Assembly: GCF_900111555.1 (NCBI RefSeq)
Contig: NZ_FOHZ01000017.1
Coordinates: 1 to 62,401 of the forward strand
Direction: 5' to 3'
Origin: Marinobacter segnicrescens
GTDB lineage: Bacteria; Pseudomonadota; Gammaproteobacteria; Pseudomonadales; Oleiphilaceae
DNA: 62,401 bases
A program made the translations under genes and the position numbers. Positions 54,246 to 62,401 of this stretch are shown one piece after another. The notes beneath the pieces are model-generated. The model was not told where the DNA came from. It saw only the letters and a program-made list of their open reading frames with translations, and made no database searches. Position 1 is the first letter of the stretch; every line of letters starts with the position of its first letter.

Positions 54246-54397
54246 GGGTCCGCTTCCGGATTATGGCTTACGGGCGCTCGTCCAGCCTGGCGCCTCTTCG
54301 TTATACCCATGACAAGTTACTGAAAAAATGGACCTATGTCTTTACATAACACACCGAGGCGGCCACCACTTTGTCAGTTTCTGTGAAATCGCGTCGG

Positions 54398-54422
54398 GTG
54401 ACGGGGTGGGTACCCCCGTCAC
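54398..54422 (-). terminator. Stem-loop at the dabA stop codon
   Basis: GTGACGGGG and CCCCGTCAC form a perfect 9-bp stem with a 7-nt loop overlapping the end of dabA. No T run follows, so intrinsic termination is only suggested. Confidence 0.35.
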
Positions 54423-56875
54423 GTAGATTCCACCACGTTCCATTGACCGGACTCATAACGCTCGACACCCCCGTCGCAGAGACGATACAGCAGTACCCAG
54501 TGGTTGTTGACCAACGCTGCTGCGTCCGACTGGCGCTGCAGGGCGGTTGTTATCCTTGCCCGGGGAGCATCCACCAACACAGTGAGCCTGAGCGGCTCAT
54601 GCCGCCAACAGGTGCCATCATGGACTGACTGCAGAGGCAGGCCGATCCTGAGATCAGCGCCCGTTCCCTCAACGACGCCCAGATTCCCTCCCACCACCGA
54701 ATGCAACAGTTTGTTACCGGAGCCATACACCTCCGGCACAGTGACCGAGGCCATGTACTGCAGGTTGATCCAGTTGGCCACCACCATCGGTGCCGCCAGC
54801 AGGGCCTCGAGAATCACTCCGTCCTCGTCCTGTTCCGGGTCATAGTCGTGGAGGAAAACCCGCCCCCCGAGATCCCTGCCACGGGTTCTGGCCCGGGGTG
54901 CAAACAGGATAGCGGCGTTGTTGGCAAGGCCCCATTCAGGTCGAACTTCAGACCAGTCCCTGGTCCTGGTTTTCAGGGCTTCTTTCAGCGGCTGGTCCGC
55001 CATGCCATTCAGTTTCAGGACAGTGGCGCGTTCCGCACGGGCCCCGCAGGCAGCGCGCTCAAAGCCTGCCTGGAGCTGACGTAAACGATCGGCGTGAGTA
55101 TCCGGCACATGGTGGGCATCGAGTACGGTCACCTCATCGGTCACCGTGCAATGCTCAGCGGCGACAGCCCATGTCTGCTCGGGAATAACGATCTGTTCTT
55201 CTTCCAGCGCTCGCCGGACACCCGGGTCGTTGAACAGTTCAGCGGCCAGGCGGGCACTGACCGCACCGCTGCGGCCCCCGCAAGCCCCACAATTAAGGCC
55301 TGCTGCATTGGGGTTGTTGTCGGTATGGCTGCCATGGCCCACAAAAGCCACCAGTGGTGCAAAGTCCCTGGTTAATGACATACCCCGAAGCATGCCAGCC
55401 ACCAGCGCGGCTTTTTCCTGATCGGATAGCGCTTTGCCATTATGCCGGTGGACCAGTTGCCCTGCTGTCATTCGTACCGTTGCTGGCTCGTCTGTTGTGG
55501 AATGGCCCTGTTTCAGGCTGTCCCGCACCAGCTTCCAGGCCCAGGCCAGTCCGGTGGTTTCCACCAGGGTGAAGGTGGATAGGCTCCCATACTTGGCCTT
55601 CCTTACCGACGACCGGGTTACCTCCCGCTGGTCCAGCCGGCGACTTTCTGCGGCGTCATCGCCCAGGCTGCCAAGGGTATCAACAAGTTCCATAGAGGCG
55701 GGAAGCAGGCCCGGAAGGTGACGTGACGGCTGCAACGGTCCCAATGCCCGGTAAGTCAGCGGCAAGCCAAAAAACCCGGCAAACCCGAGGGTCCGGACTG
55801 ACGGATAGACCTCTTCAAGGTGACGACGCAGAACCTCCGAGCGCACGTCGATACAGAAGACTGCCTGTACGTCCGTCTCACTTGCGGCGCCCTCGCTCCC
55901 AGGGACCGGTGAAGCGGTCAGCACCCTCCAAAGACGACGCTGGTAGCCGGCCTCATAGGCACGGTGCCAGACCCACAAGCCATCAGGGTGACTATCATCT
56001 AAGGGCTGCCGTGCCCTGCTGCGGGCCTTGTGCCACAACGCCCGTTGCTCCGGCGTGCTGCACCCCAGGCCCACCAGTTCCCAAACCAGCAGAACAGCCA
56101 GCAATTCGCCGCAACGGTCGGATGCACGGTTTTCCAGGCCCTCTCGCCAATCCACACCCCGACACCAGGACGCCCAGCCGTTGATCCGCAGCAGCAAGCT
56201 GTGGGCGACAGACTCAAGTTCCCTCTCAGTCAGGCCGAGGGCTGATACGACAATGGGGAGGGCCTCCGAGAGGTTTTGCGGAACATCAAGCAACCGTTTC
56301 CTTGCACCCCGGATGCCCGTGCGACCGTCCAGGGCCCGATCTTCCCTGGATGACCGCAACCAGTAGCTGAACAGATCACCGCCATCAGCAGACGTCATCC
56401 ATTGTGACTGGCGAGCGTCGAAAAACCGGGCGCAAACCGCAGCGACCTGATCCCTCACCGCGTCCGCCACGGGTATTACGGCACTCCGCTCCGGCTCAAG
56501 CACATCCAGGATGGAGACCCTGGCGTTGTCTGCCCCGGTCGTCCGACGTGATAACCACTGTTCGTAAAACCCGATGTCGCCTCCGGCATCCAGCTCATCA
56601 ATACTGGCCTGCAAATCAGCGTCGCCTATCCGGCCACCTGCCCTGGCTTCCCGGTAGAATTCTGCGGGCATGAGCATCGAAAAGCCTCCCCGCGCTGCCA
56701 ACAGTTCGTCAGCACGATGGATCGGTGTATGCCTCATTCCCCAGAAGGGATTAACCGCGATCCACTCATCCAAGGGCCACACCGGAGCTACTAGTTCACA
56801 AGCCTTCTGCAGGACACCCTGCCAGTTATCCTGTTGTACCAGGGGAGACTTCAGCATCGCATTCATATTACTCAT
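54419..56875 (-). CDS. dabA: DabA-type inorganic carbon transporter subunit (DUF2309)
   Basis: An 818-residue carbonic-anhydrase-like protein that, with DabB, takes up CO2/bicarbonate using the proton gradient. The zinc-site residues known from Halothiobacillus DabA are all present with the same spacing: Cys341 and Asp343 in VFCIDVRSE, His514 in VGHGSHTDN and Cys529 in GLNCGACGGRSG. The N-terminal WIAVNPFWGMRHTPIHRADE is also a family mark. It overlaps the dabB stop by 4 nt. In heterotrophs such pumps feed anaplerotic carboxylations. Confidence 0.93.
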   Translation of the reverse strand: MSNMNAMLKSPLVQQDNWQGVLQKACELVAPVWPLDEWIAVNPFWGMRHTPIHRADELLAARGGFSMLMPAEFYREARAGGRIGDADLQASIDELDAGGDIGFYEQWLSRRTTGADNARVSILDVLEPERSAVIPVADAVRDQVAAVCARFFDARQSQWMTSADGGDLFSYWLRSSREDRALDGRTGIRGARKRLLDVPQNLSEALPIVVSALGLTERELESVAHSLLLRINGWASWCRGVDWREGLENRASDRCGELLAVLLVWELVGLGCSTPEQRALWHKARSRARQPLDDSHPDGLWVWHRAYEAGYQRRLWRVLTASPVPGSEGAASETDVQAVFCIDVRSEVLRRHLEEVYPSVRTLGFAGFFGLPLTYRALGPLQPSRHLPGLLPASMELVDTLGSLGDDAAESRRLDQREVTRSSVRKAKYGSLSTFTLVETTGLAWAWKLVRDSLKQGHSTTDEPATVRMTAGQLVHRHNGKALSDQEKAALVAGMLRGMSLTRDFAPLVAFVGHGSHTDNNPNAAGLNCGACGGRSGAVSARLAAELFNDPGVRRALEEEQIVIPEQTWAVAAEHCTVTDEVTVLDAHHVPDTHADRLRQLQAGFERAACGARAERATVLKLNGMADQPLKEALKTRTRDWSEVRPEWGLANNAAILFAPRARTRGRDLGGRVFLHDYDPEQDEDGVILEALLAAPMVVANWINLQYMASVTVPEVYGSGNKLLHSVVGGNLGVVEGTGADLRIGLPLQSVHDGTCWRHEPLRLTVLVDAPRARITTALQRQSDAAALVNNHWVLLYRLCDGGVERYESGQWNVVEST

Positions 56876-58485
56876 GACCTTTCCTCCCGGGTAAACGGAC
56901 GGTGGGGCTGCCTGTAAAACATGGCTGGCGCCCGAAGGGCTTCCGAGGCAAGTTTGCGTGTCAGGCGATCAAAGGGCTGTTCCAGGTAGCAGCCATGACT
57001 GAAGTGCACTCTCAGACTGCGGGTTAACGGGTGCTTCGGTGCCAGTGTCACCAGAAGCGAGCCAGTGACCAGGGCCGCCAGAATCAGCCCACCGGCGACT
57101 TCTGCTATTGCGGTCAAGGCAAACCCGCTGTGATCCGGCACCGCGGGCCCGATCAAAAGGTGGCAAAGCACATAGATTGGCACCAGCATCAGCGCCATCC
57201 CGGCCAGCCGCAGCCGCGCCATGTGAGTGGTGGCTGCAGGTATTCCCAGTGTCGCGGCCGCAACGGCAAAGACCAGCAATGCCCCCAGCAGAATGTTGTG
57301 CTCAACGATGCGGGGTTCGATCGCCAGCAGCATCGCTGCCATGGTACCGGCCCCCACCGCCCACAGTATGCGGGTTGTGTTAGACGCGTCCGGGAAAGGC
57401 CGTTTAGCCGTGACGACCACAGTTCGGCCCGAGGCAAGGAACGAATGAGCCTTGTACAACGAGTGGGCCAACAGGTGAAGGAAGGCCAGTGTGTAGGCGC
57501 CCATACCGATCTCGAACAGCATGAAGCCCATCTGGGCACAGGTTGACCAGGCCAGCGCGTGCTTCACCGAGTACTGGGTCATCATGGTCATCACAGCGAC
57601 CACTGCGGTAACGCCCCCCACCACCAGAAGGATCATATGACCGGCGGTGAATCCATCAAACAGGGGAAACAGTCGTAACCAGAGAAAGCCGCCAAGGTTG
57701 ATCACGCCGGCATGGAGCAAGGCCGACACTGGCGTTGGCGCTTCCATCACCCGAATCAGCCAGCCGTGGAATGGAATCTGGGCGCACTTCAATGCAGCCG
57801 CCAGGGCCAGTGCCACGGATGCGAGGGCAAGGCTCATGCTGTCAGCGGAGTGATTGCCACTCAGGGAAAACATCTCGGGGATATAGAAGGTGCCATAGTG
57901 CAGGTAAAGCAACATCACGCCCGCGACAATCAGGGTGTCCCCGAGGCGGCTGACAATAAACTTCTGGATCGCCGCCATGCGCGCTTCGGGCCTGTCCCGA
58001 TAAAGCGTCAGCAGGTGGTGCAGCGCCAGGCTCACGCCAATCCAGGCTCCGGCAAGAACCAGCAGGTGGTTGGTGAAGACCAGAACCAGCACAGAACCGA
58101 TGATCACAAGGAACCAGGGCAGGAACCGCTCCCGCCCGGGATCACCCCTCAGGTAAGTATTCGCGAACCTGAGAATCACCCAGCCCACGAAGGTAACCAT
58201 CAGCGCCATCCAGACACTGATGCCGCCAGGATATAGCCCTAACTGTCGCCCTGCGTCAGTGACCATGGTGTTGCCGGCGAGAGCCTGGGCAATAACCGTA
58301 GCTGCCACCAGTAACGTTACCATTAGCGACGCCAACAACAGGTGTCCGGACAGCCGCCAGCAGTGATCTATTTTCAATGGGTTCCGCACCCACCCTGCCA
58401 AGCCTGCAAGCAGGAAAAGGGATATAGCCAGCAGCAGCCAGACTGCCAGCACGGTCAATGAAACGATTTCTCCGAAAGGACTCAT
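56872..58485 (-). CDS. dabB: DabB-type proton-channel subunit (NuoL/MrpA-like)
   Basis: A 537-residue membrane protein with about 13-14 helices, related to complex I subunit NuoL. It has the quinone-antiporter core FIVSRLGDTLIVAGV, LKCAQIPFHGWLIRVMEAP with TPVSALLHAGVINLGGF, and the functional Lys/His residues of helices 7-8 (AHSLYKAHSFL). It lets protons in to drive DabA. The ATG at 58485 has AGGAGGT 8 nt upstream, so the longer reading from 58530 is rejected. It is divergent from a LysR gene. Confidence 0.92.
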   Translation of the reverse strand: MSPFGEIVSLTVLAVWLLLAISLFLLAGLAGWVRNPLKIDHCWRLSGHLLLASLMVTLLVAATVIAQALAGNTMVTDAGRQLGLYPGGISVWMALMVTFVGWVILRFANTYLRGDPGRERFLPWFLVIIGSVLVLVFTNHLLVLAGAWIGVSLALHHLLTLYRDRPEARMAAIQKFIVSRLGDTLIVAGVMLLYLHYGTFYIPEMFSLSGNHSADSMSLALASVALALAAALKCAQIPFHGWLIRVMEAPTPVSALLHAGVINLGGFLWLRLFPLFDGFTAGHMILLVVGGVTAVVAVMTMMTQYSVKHALAWSTCAQMGFMLFEIGMGAYTLAFLHLLAHSLYKAHSFLASGRTVVVTAKRPFPDASNTTRILWAVGAGTMAAMLLAIEPRIVEHNILLGALLVFAVAAATLGIPAATTHMARLRLAGMALMLVPIYVLCHLLIGPAVPDHSGFALTAIAEVAGGLILAALVTGSLLVTLAPKHPLTRSLRVHFSHGCYLEQPFDRLTRKLASEALRAPAMFYRQPHRPFTREERS

Positions 58486-58530
58486 AAGCGCTACCTCCTG
58501 ATGAGGGGCACTTTGCCTCTTTTCGTTCAA

Positions 58531-58548
58531 TATAAAAAATAGTTTATA
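58531..58548. promoter_or_regulatory. Possible LysR-type operator between dabB and its regulator
   Basis: TATAAA-N6-TTTATA lies in the 99-nt divergent gap, where a LysR-type protein would be expected to bind. The region is very AT-rich and could also be the promoters themselves. Confidence 0.4.
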
Positions 58549-58584
58549 CTGATCTTATCGTTCTTTTTTTAGGAACAGAATCCA

Positions 58585-59529
58585 ATGAAGCTCAATTACC
58601 ACCACCTGTATTACTTCTGGCAGGTTGCCCGTACCGGCCATCTCACGCGGACGGCCAACGCGCTCCACATCTCCCAATCCGCCCTTTCCGGCCAGATTCG
58701 AAAACTCGAAGACAGCCTGGGGTATGAGCTCTTTATCCGGGAGGGCCGGCGCCTGAAGCTGTCGGAAGCGGGTCGACTGGCCTTTTCCTACGCCGAGGAC
58801 ATCTTCCGCCAGGGCGAGGAACTGGCCGCCATGTTTGCCTCTGGCGCACGCCCCAACCGAGAGGTGTTGCGTATCGGTGCGGTTGCCACCCTGTCCAGAA
58901 ACTTCCAGGAAGCCTTTCTGCAGCCACTCCTGGGCCGGGAGGACCTGGAACTCAGCCTGCAGAGCGGCCACCTTGATGAACTTCTCAGACGACTGTCAGC
59001 TCACCGCCTGGATCTGATCCTGGCCAACCAGGCGATACAGGGAGATGATCAGAACCCCTGGCGTTCACGACTGATTGCCCGGCAATCGGTCAGCATTATC
59101 GGTCCGCCGGGCCTGGAATCACGGGACGGCTTCCCGGCCATGTTGTCTGACCGCGCCCTGCTGGTTCCCGGTGCAGAAAACAGCATCCGCCAGGCCTTCG
59201 AGCAGCTGTGCGATTACCACCGGTTCCAGCCACGGATCGCCGCAGAAGTGGATGATATGGCACTGATGCGCCTGCTGACCCGGGATACCGGACACCTTGC
59301 CATCCTCCCCCCGGTGGTTGTCAGGGATGAGCTACGCAACGGTACCCTTGAGGATTACGGTGCCCTGCCAGGGGTGTACGAAGAGTTCTATGCCATCAAC
59401 ATCCGCCGCCAGTTCGAGACCGACACCATTCGGGAGCTCATGGCACAACCGGCAGACAGCTTCCTGGGGCTGAATTCTGAGTCAGAAAACCAACCGCAAG
59501 CGTCCCGGGTTACCAGTCCTGGAACCTGA
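58585..59529 (+). CDS. LysR-family regulator, probable controller of dabBA
   Basis: A 314-residue LysR protein. The N-terminal helix-turn-helix reads YYFWQVARTGHLTRTANALH and ISQSALSGQIRKLEDSLGYE; the rest is a two-lobe effector domain closest in pattern to NhaR-type members (LNYHHLYYFW start). AGGA precedes the ATG. Divergent placement next to the dab operon suggests control of it, perhaps by CO2 limitation or pH. Confidence 0.88.
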   Translation: MKLNYHHLYYFWQVARTGHLTRTANALHISQSALSGQIRKLEDSLGYELFIREGRRLKLSEAGRLAFSYAEDIFRQGEELAAMFASGARPNREVLRIGAVATLSRNFQEAFLQPLLGREDLELSLQSGHLDELLRRLSAHRLDLILANQAIQGDDQNPWRSRLIARQSVSIIGPPGLESRDGFPAMLSDRALLVPGAENSIRQAFEQLCDYHRFQPRIAAEVDDMALMRLLTRDTGHLAILPPVVVRDELRNGTLEDYGALPGVYEEFYAINIRRQFETDTIRELMAQPADSFLGLNSESENQPQASRVTSPGT

Positions 59530-59644
59530 GATGCGCATCGCCCCCGGAGAACAGGCTAGAAAGTGACCGAATACCAACCTATGCTCGTACCAAAGGTAGG
59601 CAATTCGGCTTCTGGTTTTTGATCGATGTTTGGGGTTACCAATA

Positions 59645-61396
59645 ATGCCGGAGAAGCAAACGCTGAACATGCAGGGATCGTCTGCGACCCGCAAAGAACG
59701 TTCACAGTCTTTCCTCGATCGAAGCGAGAGAAAGTTCCATGAATTGATAGAAAGCCTCCCCATGGTGGCCGTTCAGGGCTATAACCGGAACCGAGAGGTT
59801 ATCTACTGGAATGAGGCCAGCCGGCGCTTGTACGGCTATACCCGGGAAGAAGCCCAGGGGAAGTTACTGGAAGACCTGATAATCCCGGACTCTATGCGGG
59901 ACGGTGTTATAAAGGCGCACACAGACTGGCTCGAGAGAAACGTCGGGATTCCTTCAGAAGAACTGGAACTCAAACACAAGGAGGGCCACCTGGTCCCGGT
60001 GTATTCTAGTCATGTCATGATCAAGCAGGACACCGGTGAATGTGAAATGTACTGTGTTGATATCAGCCTGGAGGAGCAAAAGAAAGCCAGGGCGGAATTG
60101 CACAGGAATGCCTTCTTTGATGACTTAACCGAACTGCCCAACAGGCGCTTTATGGAAGCGGAATTAACCGTGCGCTTGGCGGAAGCGTCCCGTCTAAAGC
60201 GGGAAGTGGCAGTCGTATTTATCGACATGGACAATTTCAAGCTGATCAACGACACGCTTGGCCACCATCAGGGAGACAAGCTGTTAAAAGCGGTATCTGA
60301 TGTTCTTAAGAAAGAAATCCGCGGTGCTGATCTGTTGAGCCGGTTCGGGGGTGATGAATTTGTACTGCTGCTGTTCGATTTTGACGGGCCTGAAGGCATC
60401 CATGAACTGCTGCGCCGCCTGATCGACGCCCTGGATCGTGGATTTACCATCGATGGGGACTATTTCCAGGTAACAGCCAGTTTCGGTGTAAGCCTGTTTC
60501 CTGACAATGGAACAACAAGCGCTGAGCTTATGGGCAACGCCGATGCCGCCATGTATCAGGCAAAGGAAACAGGCAAGAACAGCGTCTGCTTTTATACACC
60601 TGACATAAATGACCGGCTCACCCACTATCAGGATATCACCACCCTGCTCCGCCGAGCGATCGCCAGCGATACCCTGCAACTGTACTTCCAGCCACAAATT
60701 GACCTGGTGAATGGTGGTATGGATTCCTGTGAGGCCCTGCTGAGATGTTTCAATGAACACGGTCAGGCTGTTTCGCCAGCAGACTTCATACCGGTAGCCG
60801 AGAAATCAGGGTTGATACACCGGATTGGCAACTGGGTCATCGAAGCGGCTTGCAGGCAACTCAAAGCCTGGCAGGGCACAGCCCTTGGACACATGCGGAT
60901 TGATATCAACCTGTCGGGAAGGCAGTTGAACAACCCCCGCCTGGCGGATGAGATTCTGGAGACACTGCAACGTCATGGATTGACCACTTCCCAATTGGGC
61001 CTGGAACTGACGGAAAACGAAGTCTTTGGCAGCGACAACGGACAGATAAGACAACTTGAAAGATTGAAGCGTTCAGGTGTTCATATATCGATCGACGACT
61101 TCGGAACCGGCTATTCTTCGCTGGTGTATCTGCGCAAGCTGCCGGTTTGTAGCATCAAAATTGACAGGAGCTTCCTCCACCACGCGATGAGCAACGACAG
61201 TGATATGGCCATAATGAAAGCCATGATCACGGTAGGACATACCCTTGGTTTAACGGTGGTCGTCGAGGGGGTTGAGACCGAGGAGCAGGATATTCTCGTC
61301 AAGAATTTGGGTTGCGACCTGGCTCAGGGTTTTCTGTATGCCACGCCACGACCGGCAGCTCAAATGCCTGCGTTCCTGGCGGAGCTCAACGCCTGA
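59645..61396 (+). CDS. PAS-GGDEF-EAL c-di-GMP signalling protein
   Basis: A 583-residue cytoplasmic protein without membrane segments. One PAS domain (about 30-150, VQGYNRNREVIYWNEASRRL) is followed by an intact GGDEF domain (LSRFGGDEFVLL) and an intact EAL domain (SCEALLRCF, DDFGTGYSS, VEGVET). Both activities are possible. The ATG at 59645 is preferred to a TTG 15 nt upstream. It is the last clearly chromosomal gene before the tRNA fragment. Confidence 0.92.
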   Translation: MPEKQTLNMQGSSATRKERSQSFLDRSERKFHELIESLPMVAVQGYNRNREVIYWNEASRRLYGYTREEAQGKLLEDLIIPDSMRDGVIKAHTDWLERNVGIPSEELELKHKEGHLVPVYSSHVMIKQDTGECEMYCVDISLEEQKKARAELHRNAFFDDLTELPNRRFMEAELTVRLAEASRLKREVAVVFIDMDNFKLINDTLGHHQGDKLLKAVSDVLKKEIRGADLLSRFGGDEFVLLLFDFDGPEGIHELLRRLIDALDRGFTIDGDYFQVTASFGVSLFPDNGTTSAELMGNADAAMYQAKETGKNSVCFYTPDINDRLTHYQDITTLLRRAIASDTLQLYFQPQIDLVNGGMDSCEALLRCFNEHGQAVSPADFIPVAEKSGLIHRIGNWVIEAACRQLKAWQGTALGHMRIDINLSGRQLNNPRLADEILETLQRHGLTTSQLGLELTENEVFGSDNGQIRQLERLKRSGVHISIDDFGTGYSSLVYLRKLPVCSIKIDRSFLHHAMSNDSDMAIMKAMITVGHTLGLTVVVEGVETEEQDILVKNLGCDLAQGFLYATPRPAAQMPAFLAELNA

Positions 61397-61465
61397 GGGC
61401 TCTATCGGAAACCGATAAATACAACAAACCTGGAAAAGGCCAAATAATGACACTAAAAGGAAAAA

Positions 61466-61509
61466 TGGAGGCGCGGGTCGGAATCGAACCGGCGTACACG
61501 GAGTTGCAG
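61466..61509 (-). pseudogene. 3' half of tRNA-Cys, probable attachment-site relic
   Basis: On the minus strand the sequence runs from an anticodon-loop-like CTGCAA (GCA anticodon) through CCGTGTACGCCGGTTCGATT to a 3' end GCGCCTCCA. This is the anticodon stem, variable loop, T arm and acceptor end of a tRNA-Cys. The T stem has a mismatch (GCCGG against CCGAC) and the 5' half is absent, so it is not functional. Such 3' halves are left by integrases that use tRNA genes. Confidence 0.7.
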
Positions 61510-62004
61510 GACGAACTTCCTGAATCACTTTTTTTCCTTAAATACATATACTTAAACAACCTTCCTGACACATAACTTACGCTCATTCGGGCATAGTAAA
61601 GTCCTTTTCAATCAATAAGTTATATTTTCATTTTTTGGGTGACTTTCAGCTCACCGCCTCCGTCGGCTCGATAAGATCTTATATCCGTGAGTTAGTCCCC
61701 GCCCTTTAACACATCACAAACATTTTGCGTGCATAACGCTGCTAGTTTTGCGCAGGCGTGTTGTCAGTACACCAATTTGCAAACCGTTATCTTAGTCACT
61801 GCTCGGTTGGGACGTTTAATTCCACCTTCCTAGCGAAACCAGCTCAATTGCTTTCGAAGCAGTTGGACCATTACCTGAAACGTTTGGAGTTACACCGCTG
61901 ATGGCTAAAAAAAAGACGAACCGACCTCTCACTATAGCTGCAAAAGCGGAATCAAAACCTAAGCGGTAGTTTGTTAACCGGTTGGGGGATCAGGTTACGC
62001 CTTC
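61510..62004. other. AT-rich region with no recognisable gene
   Basis: About 495 nt of lower-GC sequence. The only start with a plausible ribosome site (GGAG) is an ATG at 61901, which encodes 22 residues (MAKKKTNRPLTIAAKAESKP...) and stops at 61969; it may be a real tiny gene or a truncated end. No repeats or hairpins stand out. Confidence 0.35.
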
Positions 62005-62327
62005 CTATCGCGTGAGCGTGATTTTCCGTGTATGTATAGCGTCCCCTTCTGCGTAGCGTTTTTTTAACTGAGGGTATTGCTTGAGCCGAAGCCATGATTC
62101 GAGCCCTTTCATTTTGCGTACCTCGGACGACATCGTGAAACCAAGCGGTCTTAGGACGCTTTGAATCAACTGGTCTTGCCTAGCCATGTACTTTTTTTCG
62201 GCGAGCAGCGTCGAATCCAATTCAATGCGATTGGGCCCTTGCGTACCTAACCGCTTTATTTCCTGCGCAAATTTACCAATTTGAACTGTAAAAAAATCCT
62301 TTCCTTCGGCTTTATCCTCGGTGGACG
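62005..62327 (-). pseudogene. Unrecognised gene, 5' part cut off by an IS end
   Basis: A frame open from the IS boundary to a stop at 62005 encodes about 106 residues: it includes DKAEGKDFFTVQIGKFAQEI, ELDSTLLAEKKYMARQDQLI and LESWLRLKQYPQLKKRYAEG, ending in KITLTR. It is basic and helical and I do not recognise the family. The N-terminus is missing because the terminal repeat of an IS2-group element begins at 62328. Confidence 0.5.
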
Positions 62328-62401
62328 TGTAGTTGCCCCCGCTAAACCGGACACCACCTCATTCGTTTGATGCCAGTTCTGCCCGGTACTCCCAGGGCGA
62401 T
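62328..62401 (-). mobile_element. Right end of an IS2-group (IS3 family) insertion sequence
   Basis: From 62328 the plus strand reads TGTAGTTGCCCCCGCTAAAC then CGGACACC, closely like the IS2 right terminal repeat (TGGATTTGCCCC...CAGACACC). On the minus strand, the codons from the window edge to the stop at 62359-62361 read SPWEYRAELASNE, a typical IS3-family OrfB C-terminus. The body of the element lies beyond the right edge. Confidence 0.7.

Noticed and set aside
61403..61417. TATCGG-AAA-CCGATA hairpin after the last GGDEF-EAL gene
   Set aside because: Short stem with no following T run.
1..62401. CRISPR arrays, rRNA genes, intact tRNAs
   Set aside because: I saw no regularly spaced direct repeats, no rRNA sequence and no complete tRNA; only the tRNA-Cys fragment at 61466-61509.

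Overview
The window reads as a chromosomal segment of a marine gammaproteobacterium, most likely Marinobacter or a close relative. This is inferred from gene content (Xcp-type type II secretion genes, a liuRABCDE leucine operon, Mqo, EgtBD, a DabAB carbon pump, several c-di-GMP and PAS signalling proteins) and from the GC-rich codon use of the core genes. No database search was possible. Both ends carry pieces of IS2-group (IS3 family) insertion sequences, so the window probably stops at repeated elements.

Left end (1-3830): an AT-rich accessory patch. A broken tyrosine-integrase fragment and an IS2-like OrfA fragment are followed by a two-gene minus-strand operon: a caspase-like cysteine protease with a Pro-rich linker and a C-terminal helical region (1630-3333), and a Ser-His-Asp alpha/beta hydrolase (643-1584). 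A stub of another IS3-family element lies just upstream. This pair is the best candidate here for an undescribed conflict or cell-suicide system.

Core block (3831-61396). From left to right: selO; an EmrAB-type efflux pair; mqo; the ergothioneine genes egtB-egtD; fabH; a DUF2789 gene; a GntR regulator with its own palindrome and a bile-acid-symporter-like carrier; a J-domain-like membrane protein; a TonB receptor / periplasmic binding protein / hybrid histidine kinase operon; gor; a GNAT acetyltransferase. The type II secretion genes gspE-M run on the minus strand, with gspC divergent from them. This is the Pseudomonas xcp layout, except that the secretin gene gspD is absent and a LapG-like cysteine protease occupies its place. 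Next come liuRABCDE with a clear LiuR palindrome, sodC, a toxin-antitoxin pair whose zeta-like toxin has lost its Walker A lysine through a frameshifting deletion, a RIO kinase, a spermidine-synthase-like methyltransferase, a tightly coupled operon for an alkyl-DHAP-synthase-like flavoprotein, GlpD and an FGGY kinase, a MASE-PAS-GGDEF-EAL protein, a decayed cytochrome b561 remnant, an orphan PAS membrane sensor, the dabB-dabA bicarbonate pump with a divergent LysR regulator, and a PAS-GGDEF-EAL protein.

Right end (61397-62401): a 44-nt decayed 3' half of a tRNA-Cys, a typical attachment-site relic, marks the switch to AT-rich sequence with little coding capacity. It ends in an unrecognised gene whose 5' part was cut off by the terminal inverted repeat of an IS2-group element.
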